Below, piece after piece: positions 7,404 through 14,355 of a stretch of 18,915 bases of DNA. Positions within the stretch are counted from its first letter, which is position 1. Each line of letters starts with the position of its first letter. The notes under the pieces are model-generated. The model did not search any database, was not told where the DNA came from, and saw nothing but the letters and a program-made list of their open reading frames with translations. Made by a program: the position numbers and the translations under genes. This DNA comes from an uncultured Campylobacter sp. (GTDB lineage: Bacteria; Campylobacterota; Campylobacteria; Campylobacterales; Campylobacteraceae): positions 1 to 18,915 of the forward strand of contig NZ_CALIJF010000290.1 in NCBI RefSeq assembly GCF_938018035.1, given 5' to 3'.

Positions 7404-8770
7404 CTCTGGTCCTTTAAATTTTCTAGTTTACCTAAAAATACGCGCTGCATCTCGTCGCGAAACTCAGGGCTAGAGGCCTCGAAGCGAGTTACGATCACAG
7501 GCGTGGTGTTGCTTGCCCGTACGAGCGCCCAGCCGTTATCAAACCGCACTCTGATGCCGTCGATCTCGATAATATCGCGGATGGGTGGCAGCTCCGCGAT
7601 ACCTGCGTGGATTTGAGCTTTAAGAGCCTCGATAATCTTAAATTTCGCCTCCTCGCTCGTATTAAATTTAATCTCATCGGTGCTAAAAACCTGCGGCAGC
7701 TTGTCTAGCTCGGCGTCTAAATCATATCCTTTAGCTACGAGCTCAAGCACGCGCATCATCGCATATACGCCGTCATCAAAGCCGAAATATCGCTCTTTAA
7801 AGTAAATATGCCCGCTAACCTCGGCGGCAAGATCGATGTCAAGCTCCTTCATCGCCTTTTTGATATTGCTGTGGCCGGTCTTGCCCATGAAGCTTTTGCC
7901 GATCTTATCGATGGCGTCATACATCGCTTGAGAGCATTTAACCTCGCCTAGGATGCGCGGATGGGTCATATTTAGGGCAAGCAGGCAGGCTAGCTCGTCG
8001 CCTTTTATATTGCGGCGCGGCGTAAGCACGGCGATCCTATCTGCATCCCCGTCAAAACCAAAACCCAAGCTCACGCCGTCTTGCTTCATCGCGACTTTAA
8101 GATCCGCTAAATTTTTCTCCTCGCTTGGGTCTGGGTGGTGGTTTGGAAAGTTGCCGTCTGGCTGCGGGAACAAAACTTTAGCGTTTAGCTCCAGCCTTTC
8201 TATGATTTTAGTAGTCGTAACGCCCGCAGCTCCGTTTGCGCAGTCGATTATAAAAGGCGCGGCAAAGCCCTTAAGAGCCGCAAATTCCTTCTCAAAATAT
8301 GCTAGATACTCGCTTAAAATGTCGTACCTCTGGGTGCTTGTATCGGTTGGAATTTCAAAATTTGAACCGATCAGCTCCTGCACCTGCGCACCCAGACATT
8401 TCAAATCCGCGCCAAAGAAGCTGTCCGTGCCGATCGTTATTTTGAAGCCGTTGTAATTTTTGGGGTTGTGCGAGCCGGTGATCATTACGTTTGCGTCAAA
8501 TTTATGCGTAAATACGCTAAAATAGCCCACCGGCGTCGGCAGCAAGCCGATATTATAAACTCGCAGTCCGGCAAAATTTAGCCCGCTTACGAAATAGCCA
8601 AAAAGCTCAACCGCGCTAAGACGGGCGTCGTATCCCACGCTAACGCGCTCAAGCCCCAGATTTGCGATATGTTTGCCAAGCGCGAAGCCGATCGCCTTTA
8701 CGCTGCGCTCGTTTAGCTCCTCACCCACGATACCGCGAATATCGTATTCTCTAAAGATATCTTCTATCAT
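7400..8770 (-). CDS. algC: Phosphomannomutase / phosphoglucomutase (AlgC type)
   Basis: Member of the alpha-D-phosphohexomutase superfamily, which interconverts hexose 1- and 6-phosphates (mannose or glucose) in the cytoplasm and feeds nucleotide sugars to LPS/LOS and glycan synthesis. All four active-site elements are present: the phosphoserine loop ITGSHNP (Ser100), the metal-binding loop FDGDADR (239-245), the sugar-recognition loop EVSGH (317-321), and the phosphate-binding RASNTTP (418-424). The 456-residue length fits PMM/PGM rather than GlmM. AAAGGA lies 5 nt upstream of the ATG. It is the first gene of the operon and is divergent from creA. Substrate preference cannot be read from the sequence, so the symbol denotes the subfamily. 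Confidence 0.92.
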   Translation of the reverse strand: MIEDIFREYDIRGIVGEELNERSVKAIGFALGKHIANLGLERVSVGYDARLSAVELFGYFVSGLNFAGLRVYNIGLLPTPVGYFSVFTHKFDANVMITGSHNPKNYNGFKITIGTDSFFGADLKCLGAQVQELIGSNFEIPTDTSTQRYDILSEYLAYFEKEFAALKGFAAPFIIDCANGAAGVTTTKIIERLELNAKVLFPQPDGNFPNHHPDPSEEKNLADLKVAMKQDGVSLGFGFDGDADRIAVLTPRRNIKGDELACLLALNMTHPRILGEVKCSQAMYDAIDKIGKSFMGKTGHSNIKKAMKELDIDLAAEVSGHIYFKERYFGFDDGVYAMMRVLELVAKGYDLDAELDKLPQVFSTDEIKFNTSEEAKFKIIEALKAQIHAGIAELPPIRDIIEIDGIRVRFDNGWALVRASNTTPVIVTRFEASSPEFRDEMQRVFLGKLENLKDQR

Positions 8771-8797
8771 AAAATTCCTTTAAATTTAAATCGCGGT

Positions 8798-8805
8798 ATT
8801 TTATA
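8798..8805 (-). promoter_or_regulatory. Candidate -10 box for the algC-to-TPM operon
   Basis: TATAAAAT is read on the minus strand from 8805 to 8798, about 28 nt before the algC ATG. It lies in the 98-bp divergent gap with creA. This would be the single promoter for the six-gene operon, since no other gap in it is longer than 15 nt. Confidence 0.5.
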
Positions 8806-8836
8806 AAAACTTGCTTAATATTTATATTATAAATGA

Positions 8837-8842
8837 TAAAAT
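8837..8842 (+). promoter_or_regulatory. Candidate extended -10 box for creA
   Basis: TAAAAT at 8837-8842 preceded by TGA gives an extended -10 (TGnTAAAAT), 26 nt before the creA ATG at 8869. An upstream in-frame ATG at 8833 would fall inside this promoter, which is one reason I did not use it as the start. Confidence 0.4.
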
Positions 8843-8868
8843 CGCCGCTAAAATTCCAAAGGATGGTT

Positions 8869-9360
8869 ATGAAAAAATTTATTCTAGTAGCGATTTTAGC
8901 GGCTTTTGCTTTTGCGGGCGATTACGAGCTCGTAGGTAGCGTAAATACTTCGTTTAGAATTTTTGGCAAAGACGATCGCATCGAAGTTATCGCGGTTAAA
9001 GATCCTAAGATCGACGGCGTGACCTGCTACGTCTCTTACGCCAAAAAAGGCGGTGCCAAAGAGATCATCGGCGTGGAGGAGGACCGCTCCGAAGCCTCTG
9101 TGTCGTGCGTGCAGACAGCGCCTAAAATCATCATTAAAGAGGAGCTGAAAAAAGAGGATATTTTTGAAAAACGCAGCTCGTTAATCTTCAAAAAGACCCA
9201 CGTAGTTAGGCTTTACGACGCGGTGCAGGGCTCGCTAATCTATTTGGTTTATTCAGACAAAGTGATCGATGGCTCGCCTAATAACTCGATCTCGGCGATC
9301 CCATGCCGCCAAGCTGTGGGCGACGTGTGCGAGCTCGCATATACCCAAGGCAAAAAATAA
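8869..9360 (+). CDS. creA: CreA family periplasmic protein
   Basis: The start at 8869 has AAAGGA 5 nt upstream and begins a signal peptide (MKKFILVAILAAFAFA, cleavage probably before GDYE). The mature part, about 147 residues, matches CreA of E. coli along its length: LVGSVNTSFRIFGKDDRIEV, then DGVTCYVSYAKKGG, a SEASVSCVQ segment, KRSSLIFKKTHVVRLYDA, and YLVYSDKVIDGSPNNSISAIP. CreA is a conserved small secreted protein whose function is unknown; despite its name it is not part of the CreBC signalling mechanism. Conserved Cys residues in TCYV and SVSC could form a disulfide in the periplasm. It is a single gene divergent from the algC operon. Confidence 0.9.
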   Translation: MKKFILVAILAAFAFAGDYELVGSVNTSFRIFGKDDRIEVIAVKDPKIDGVTCYVSYAKKGGAKEIIGVEEDRSEASVSCVQTAPKIIIKEELKKEDIFEKRSSLIFKKTHVVRLYDAVQGSLIYLVYSDKVIDGSPNNSISAIPCRQAVGDVCELAYTQGKK

Positions 9361-9669
9361 TAAGAAGGAATTTCGTAAAGATAAAATCTTATCGCAGCGG
9401 AATTTTAAATTAGAAATTACGCGATGAGATGACGCATGAAATTTACATAGAATTTTACCAAATTCTGCAGCATTTTACAAAATTTATCCGCGCCGTTAAA
9501 TTCCTGCGCGAATGCCTAAGGCGAGAATTCTACTGCTTTATCAAAGCATCTTAACGCATATTCGCACTACGCTAGTAGGCGTGCGCTTGCAGGTCGTAAA
9601 ATGAAAAATTAAGCAATTTTTGCTAAAATCTCGCGATTTTGAAAACCCTCGTAAATCTAAAGGAAATCA
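9361..9669. other. 310-bp gap between creA and ccsBA
   Basis: AT-rich with repeated AAATTT/AAATTC words and no open frame with protein-like composition. I see no clear terminator after creA. The right end holds the ccsBA promoter and ribosome binding site. Confidence 0.5.
9624..9629 (+). promoter_or_regulatory. Candidate extended -10 box for ccsBA
   Basis: TAAAAT at 9624-9629 is preceded by TGC (extended -10) and by a T-rich stretch (AATTTT), as in Campylobacter sigma70 promoters. It lies 40 nt before the ATG at 9670, which has AAAGGAA as its ribosome binding site. Confidence 0.45.
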
Positions 9670-12600
9670 ATGAAGACATTTTTTAGTATGGAGTGCGCGT
9701 CAGTGATGCTACTGATTTTGGCGCTAGCCTGTGCGATCGCCACTTTCATAGAGACCGCTTACGGCACGGAAGTAGCTTGGGCGATGGTTTATTCTACTGC
9801 ATGGTTTGGCGCGCTGATGGTGCTTTTGGGAGTAAATTTAACCTACAATATCTATCGCTACCGCATGATTAAGCTTCGCACTCTGCCTGCGCTAATCTTT
9901 CACGCGAGCTTTTTGTTTATGCTTGCTGGAGCGATTTTGACGAGATATTTCGGCTTTGAGGGCAATATCCATATAAGAGAGGGCGGCGAGAGCTCGATCG
10001 TAACGACTAAAGACGAGGTCGTTCAGCTTCTTACTTTAGGCAGTGACGGCGAGTTTATATCTGCTGACGAGAGCAAATTTTTAAACGGCGCAGGACGGAT
10101 GAACTTCGATCTCAATCTAGACGTAGAGGGCAGGATCGCAAATTTAAAATTTAAAGAGCTAATAGAACACGGCGAGCTAAAATGGGTGCAAGATCCGACC
10201 GGACAGGCTCCTGCGCGCGTGGAGCTATTATTTTCAAACAATGTCGGTAGTCAAAACGTCTCCTTGCAATCGGGCGAAAGCATGGAGATAGGCGAGCTTA
10301 GTATCACTTTTAATGCAGAGCCTAAAAGTAAGAATTTCATCTACATAAAATCCAAAGACGGCAAATTCTATCTAAACTCAAATCTTGATATAAACGCCAC
10401 TAAAATGGCTGATATGAGCACTGCGCCGCTTAAGAAAAACGAGGATAATCCGCTAGGCAATCTCTTGCTTTACAGCTTCGATGGGATAAATTTTGCCCCT
10501 GTTAGCCTGCTTAGCTCAGCGGTCGAGAAATTCGTCCCGGTCGATGCGAATTTACCGGGTGAGCCCGGCGTAGTAGCTACGCTAAGCTTTGCGGGGCAGA
10601 GTCGCGAAATCTACGTACCTAGGGATTCGCATGGTGCTAGCTACAAGGTGGGTGATAAGAATTTCATCGTAGCCTTGGCGCCAAAGATGCTTCATCTGCC
10701 TTTTAAAATCGCGCTTCGCGACTTTGTGATGGATCGCTATCCAGGCACCAATTCGCCCTCCGGATATAAAAGCGAAATCACGCTAAAAGACGGCAATTCG
10801 AGCTTTGATTATGATATTTTTATGAATCACGTGCTCGATTACGGCGGATACCGATTTTTCCAAAGCTCATACGACACGGATGAGCGTGGTACCGTGCTTT
10901 CGGTCAATAAAGACCCCGGCAAAGCTCCAACTTACATCGGCTATTTTTTGCTTTGCGTGGGGATGTTTTTTAACTTTTTCAACCGGGGCTCGCGCTTTTT
11001 CAAGCTTTCGCGCTTAATTAGCGAAAATACGCATCTTGCTACAGAAAAAGATGTAAATTCTAAAAATTCCGCGTCTAGCTCGGTGCCCGCAAGCTCCGCA
11101 GAAAGCTCCATATCAAAACGCACCAAAAAATCGCGACGCGGCACTAAAGGTGCGGCATTGGCATTAGTAGGCGCGTTGGCTTTGAGTTTGGCCGCATTGT
11201 ATCCTAGCGCAGCAAATGCCGAACAAAACTCCACGGCACAAAATTCTACTTCGCAAAATTCCGCCTCAAATGCAGCCGCAGAAAATTCCGCGCCGCAAAG
11301 CCCGGCTAGCGTGCAAGATCCCGCTTCGCAAAATTCCGTGCAGAATTCCGCCGCTGAAAATTCCAATCAAAGCTCCGCTTCGCAAGAATCTGCGGCGGAG
11401 CAAGACTCCATCCCTCCGCATAATTTTTCTACTATGGGGGGCGAGCTGACCGTGCCGAAATTTGATCCTAAATTTAGTGAGGATCTAGCAAGCCTAGTAA
11501 TTCAGGGATTTGATGGGCGAATGGAGCCTTTCGATACCGTTTCTAGGGAGCTTTTAAATAAAATTTACCGCGCCGACGACTACAAGGCGCCAAATGGCGA
11601 AATTTTAAACCATAACGCCGCCGCGCTTTCGTTTATGCTAAATCAAAGCTACTGGAGGCGTGCGCCGATCATCAAGGTTAGCGAGCCGGAGCTTAAAAAA
11701 ATTCTAGGTATGGATGAGAAGCAAAGCCACGCCAGTATGATGGATTTTTTTGAATTTAAAGGTGGCGAGAGCTACTACAAGCTCGATAAAATGGTCGAGG
11801 AGATCAACCGCAAGCCTTTGGGCAATCGCGGCGTGCTAGATAAAGAGATCATCAAGGTAAATGAGCGCGTAAACGTCTTTTACTCGGCGTTTATGGGGGA
11901 TTATTTTAGAATTATTCCGGTTAAGAACGCTAAAAATAACGAGTGGCTTTCGCCGCTATATCTAGGCGATGCGCTGGATCAAAACGAATCTGCTGAAGTT
12001 AAAAAGATGATGGGAATATTCGTTTCGTCCGTGGTCTATGCCCAAGAAAGCGGGGATTGGAGCGGCGCAGAAAAGATGCTAAGCTACGTCAAAAAATACC
12101 AAGCACAAAACGGCGCAAATTTAATGCCTAGCGAGAGCGCAATAAAATATGAAATTTTATTTAATAAGGCTAAAATTTTTTCTCGCCTCTTTCCGATCTA
12201 CACTATCTCGGGATTTTTGCTTCTAATCTTTATCTTTTTGCGAATGATGAAGCCTACTCTTCGCTTAGGCGGTGCGTTTAAGCTCGTTTACGTCGTAAAT
12301 ATCGTCGCCTTCATCGCGCATACCGCAGGCCTTGCGCTACGCGGCTACGTCTCGGGGCACGCGCCGTGGAGCAACTCCTACGAATCGCTCATCTACATCG
12401 CATGGGCGCTGTCGCTAAGCGGAATATTTTTCTCGCGCAAATCCGCTATTTCGCTGGCGCTAACGTCAATAATGGCGGGCATAACGCTGATGGTGGCGCA
12501 TCTTAGCGACATCGATCCGCAAATCACCAATCTCCAGCCGGTTCTAAAATCGCACTGGCTTACGATCCACGTCTCGGTAATCACCGCGAGCTACGGATTT

Positions 12601-13092
12601 TTAGGTCTTTGCATGCTGCTTGGAATTTTTACCCTCGTAATGTTCCTGTTTGACAAGAAAAACCCCGAGATCGCGCGCAATATCACGGAGGCTACGCATA
12701 TCAACGAAATGTCGATGATCCTAGGGCTTTGTTTGCTGACGGTCGGCAACTTCCTAGGCGGCGTGTGGGCGAACGAAAGCTGGGGGCGCTACTGGGGCTG
12801 GGATCCGAAGGAGACCTGGGCGCTCATTACGATTTTCATCTACGCGGTGGTCGTGCATTTTAGGTTTATGCCTAAGCTCAATAATCAGTTCGCCTTTGCC
12901 GTAGCCTCGATGTTTGCGTATTTTAGCGTCATAATGACCTATTTTGGCGTAAATTTCTACCTAAGCGGCATGCACTCTTACGCTAGCGGCGAGCGTATTC
13001 CGGTGCCGGGCTGGGCGTACGCGATGATCGCTTCGATGGTGGCTCTTGCGATCGCGGCGTATTTCCGCTCGGGCAAATCGGCTAGGCTTTAG
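9670..13092 (+). CDS. ccsBA: Fused cytochrome c synthase CcsBA (ResB-CcsA, System II)
   Basis: Carries heme across the inner membrane and attaches it to CxxCH motifs of periplasmic apocytochromes c. It has 1140 residues. The ResB/CcsB half has membrane segments at about 12-29, 43-60, 74-92 and 419-438 around a large periplasmic domain. The CcsA half has a periplasmic region up to about 838, then several membrane segments with the tryptophan-rich WWD heme motif at 1033-1050 (WANESWGRYWGWDPKETW). Likely heme-ligand histidines are His78 and His1063 (membrane) and His967 or His962 and His1102 (periplasmic); these are assigned by position against the known CcsBA scheme. At 494-516 there is a signal-peptide-like segment preceded by KRTKKSRR and ending SAANA, followed by a Ser/Asn/Gln/Ala linker to about 580. 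Fused CcsBA is typical of Campylobacter and Helicobacter. Confidence 0.95.
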   Translation: MKTFFSMECASVMLLILALACAIATFIETAYGTEVAWAMVYSTAWFGALMVLLGVNLTYNIYRYRMIKLRTLPALIFHASFLFMLAGAILTRYFGFEGNIHIREGGESSIVTTKDEVVQLLTLGSDGEFISADESKFLNGAGRMNFDLNLDVEGRIANLKFKELIEHGELKWVQDPTGQAPARVELLFSNNVGSQNVSLQSGESMEIGELSITFNAEPKSKNFIYIKSKDGKFYLNSNLDINATKMADMSTAPLKKNEDNPLGNLLLYSFDGINFAPVSLLSSAVEKFVPVDANLPGEPGVVATLSFAGQSREIYVPRDSHGASYKVGDKNFIVALAPKMLHLPFKIALRDFVMDRYPGTNSPSGYKSEITLKDGNSSFDYDIFMNHVLDYGGYRFFQSSYDTDERGTVLSVNKDPGKAPTYIGYFLLCVGMFFNFFNRGSRFFKLSRLISENTHLATEKDVNSKNSASSSVPASSAESSISKRTKKSRRGTKGAALALVGALALSLAALYPSAANAEQNSTAQNSTSQNSASNAAAENSAPQSPASVQDPASQNSVQNSAAENSNQSSASQESAAEQDSIPPHNFSTMGGELTVPKFDPKFSEDLASLVIQGFDGRMEPFDTVSRELLNKIYRADDYKAPNGEILNHNAAALSFMLNQSYWRRAPIIKVSEPELKKILGMDEKQSHASMMDFFEFKGGESYYKLDKMVEEINRKPLGNRGVLDKEIIKVNERVNVFYSAFMGDYFRIIPVKNAKNNEWLSPLYLGDALDQNESAEVKKMMGIFVSSVVYAQESGDWSGAEKMLSYVKKYQAQNGANLMPSESAIKYEILFNKAKIFSRLFPIYTISGFLLLIFIFLRMMKPTLRLGGAFKLVYVVNIVAFIAHTAGLALRGYVSGHAPWSNSYESLIYIAWALSLSGIFFSRKSAISLALTSIMAGITLMVAHLSDIDPQITNLQPVLKSHWLTIHVSVITASYGFLGLCMLLGIFTLVMFLFDKKNPEIARNITEATHINEMSMILGLCLLTVGNFLGGVWANESWGRYWGWDPKETWALITIFIYAVVVHFRFMPKLNNQFAFAVASMFAYFSVIMTYFGVNFYLSGMHSYASGERIPVPGWAYAMIASMVALAIAAYFRSGKSARL
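11212..11409 (+). repeat. Low-complexity NSA/QNS-type repeat encoding a CcsBA linker
   Basis: Within ccsBA, codons for residues 515-580 are dominated by Asn-Ser, Gln-Asn-Ser and Ala-Ala-Glu-Asn-Ser units, built from recurring CAAAATTCC and GAAAATTCC words. The repeat count looks free to vary by slippage in steps that keep the frame. The protein stretch is predicted disordered and periplasmic. Confidence 0.7.
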
Positions 13093-13250
13093 ATAGGCGG
13101 GGTCCAAATTTAAGAATAATAATTTTGAAATTTCGCCCGGATTTCGCAGTTTGCCGAGGCTTTATGGATTTATGAAATTTATCTTTAAATTTTGGCTAGG
13201 CTTTAGGATCCCGCAGAATTTTATAGAATTTTACGGCTCGCGATTGCGCT

Positions 13251-13633
13251 AAATTTTAAAATTTTGCATCGCGACAGAATTTTTTGATGCTTGAAATTTT
13301 AAGATGTCGTAAAATTCTAATGATTTGGAATTTGCACCGCTATGGGATTTTAATGTTTTAAATTTTACTTCTAGTGGAATTTTTTCATACGACGGAAGCG
13401 CGACGTAATTTAGAATTTTAAAATTTCAGCTAGCGCGCTAGTGCAAAATTCGCCCTGCTGCCGCCATAACCGAGCAGTGAAATTTTAAAATTTGATTTTA
13501 TAAATTCTATGCTCATCTTTAAATTTAAAATTTAAAATCTCGCTCTTTATGAAATTTTATTTATGATGTCGAAATTTTAAAATTTTGCACACCATTGTCG
13601 CAATAACTCTTGCGCGACAAAATTTTAAAATTT
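13251..13633. repeat. Cluster of AAATTTTAAAATTT palindromes
   Basis: Exact copies begin at 13251, 13480, 13572 and 13620, and a 13-base variant begins at 13414. Related AAATTTAAAATTTAAAAT sequence lies near 13520-13538. Each copy is self-complementary, so it can form an A/T-only hairpin or bind a dimeric protein. Spacers between copies share no obvious sequence. Confidence 0.6.
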
Positions 13634-13732
13634 TAAATTCCGTGCCATGATAGAATATAATAGAATTTGAAAATTTATAAAATTTTAAACTGCGAAAACG
13701 CCTCACCAGGCATTAAAATTATCTTAAAATAT

Positions 13733-13760
13733 AATTTAGCTTGTAAGGTTAAGCTAAATT
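13733..13760 (+). promoter_or_regulatory. Perfect 10-bp inverted repeat upstream of petA
   Basis: AATTTAGCTT (13733-13742) and AAGCTAAATT (13751-13760) are exact reverse complements separated by GTAAGGTT. The repeat covers the -35 region of the candidate petA promoter and ends 6 nt before its -10 box, a place where a repressor or activator dimer would act. It could instead be an RNA hairpin if transcription starts from the TATAAT at 13730-13735. Confidence 0.55.
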
Positions 13761-13766
13761 TCTGCT

Positions 13767-13772
13767 TATAAT
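13767..13772 (+). promoter_or_regulatory. Candidate extended -10 box for petABC
   Basis: TATAAT at 13767-13772, preceded by TGC, is a perfect hexamer with an extended -10 feature. It is 67 nt before the petA ATG. Confidence 0.5.
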
Positions 13773-13839
13773 CATATTGATTTAATCTTTATTTGGCTAA
13801 AATTGAGGCTTGTCAATTTCTTAATTTGAAAGGATAAAG

Positions 13840-14346
13840 ATGTCTGATCTAAAACAGGATAGACGAGGCTTTATCGGGCTTACTTTCGGCGCGGTTGCCG
13901 CTGTGGGTGGCGTTTTCGCACTCGTGGGGATGAAGAAATCGTGGGATCCGCTTCCTAGCGTGCGCGCCGCCGGCGTCACTACGGTAGATCTAAGTCCGAT
14001 CAAAGAGGGCGAGCTTTATCAAACGCAGTGGCGCAAAAAGCCGATTTTCGTGCTTAAAAAGACCGCCGATATGCCTAAAAACGATGCCCGTGATGTCGTC
14101 GTAGGAGATGCTAGATATACGCTTTGCATCGGCCTTTGCACGCATTTAGGCTGTATTCCTAGCTACAAGCCATCGACGCAACAATTCATCTGTGCATGTC
14201 ACGGCGGGATTTTCGATGCTAACGGCGTAAACGTATTTGGTCCGCCGCCGCGTCCTATGGATATACCGCCCTTTAAAATCGACGGAACGAAACTCGTTTT
14301 AGGCGAAGAGGGCCCCGAATACCAAGCCCTAAAGCAGAAAGTATAG
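13840..14346 (+). CDS. petA: Rieske iron-sulfur subunit of the cytochrome bc complex
   Basis: Carries electrons from quinol at the Qo site to cytochrome c1 on the periplasmic side. It has 168 residues. A Tat-type N-terminus (QDRRGFIGLT, 6-15) precedes one membrane anchor at about 13-30. The [2Fe-2S] cluster motifs are CTHLGC (100-105) and CACHGG (118-123); by family knowledge Cys100, His102, Cys118 and His121 bind the cluster, and Cys105 and Cys120 form the disulfide. A FGPPPRPMD proline loop (133-141) follows as expected. AAAGGA lies 5 nt before the ATG. It is the first gene of petABC, 9 nt before petB. Confidence 0.97.
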   Translation: MSDLKQDRRGFIGLTFGAVAAVGGVFALVGMKKSWDPLPSVRAAGVTTVDLSPIKEGELYQTQWRKKPIFVLKKTADMPKNDARDVVVGDARYTLCIGLCTHLGCIPSYKPSTQQFICACHGGIFDANGVNVFGPPPRPMDIPPFKIDGTKLVLGEEGPEYQALKQKV

Positions 14347-14355
14347 GAGGCGCAG

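Larger units (their letters stand above)
13093..13839. other. 750-bp gap packed with A/T palindromes, upstream of petABC
   Basis: No open frame with protein-like composition on either strand. Four exact copies of AAATTTTAAAATTT and one near copy lie between 13251 and 13633. The last 110 bases hold the petA promoter with an inverted repeat. The length is unusual between two functionally related genes. An untranslated RNA cannot be excluded from sequence alone. Confidence 0.5.

Noticed and set aside
7953..8456. 167-codon plus-strand ORF opposite algC
   Set aside because: The minus strand encodes a complete phosphohexomutase with all active-site motifs; this frame is its shadow.
8833..8868. Upstream in-frame start for creA
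   Set aside because: It would place 12 extra residues before a perfect signal peptide, has no ribosome binding site and overlaps the candidate -10 box; 8869 has AAAGGA at the right distance.
9376..9394. AAGAT/ATCTT hairpin after creA as a terminator
   Set aside because: Only 5 bp of A/T-rich stem with a mismatch beyond it and no T run.
10941..11366. 141-codon minus-strand ORF inside ccsBA
   Set aside because: It is the antisense of the repetitive linker, giving repeated EFCxAEF units; the sense frame is a clear CcsBA.
13093..13839. CRISPR array or tandem repeat in the gap before petA
   Set aside because: The palindromes are irregularly spaced with no constant-length spacers and are only A/T words; no cas gene is nearby.
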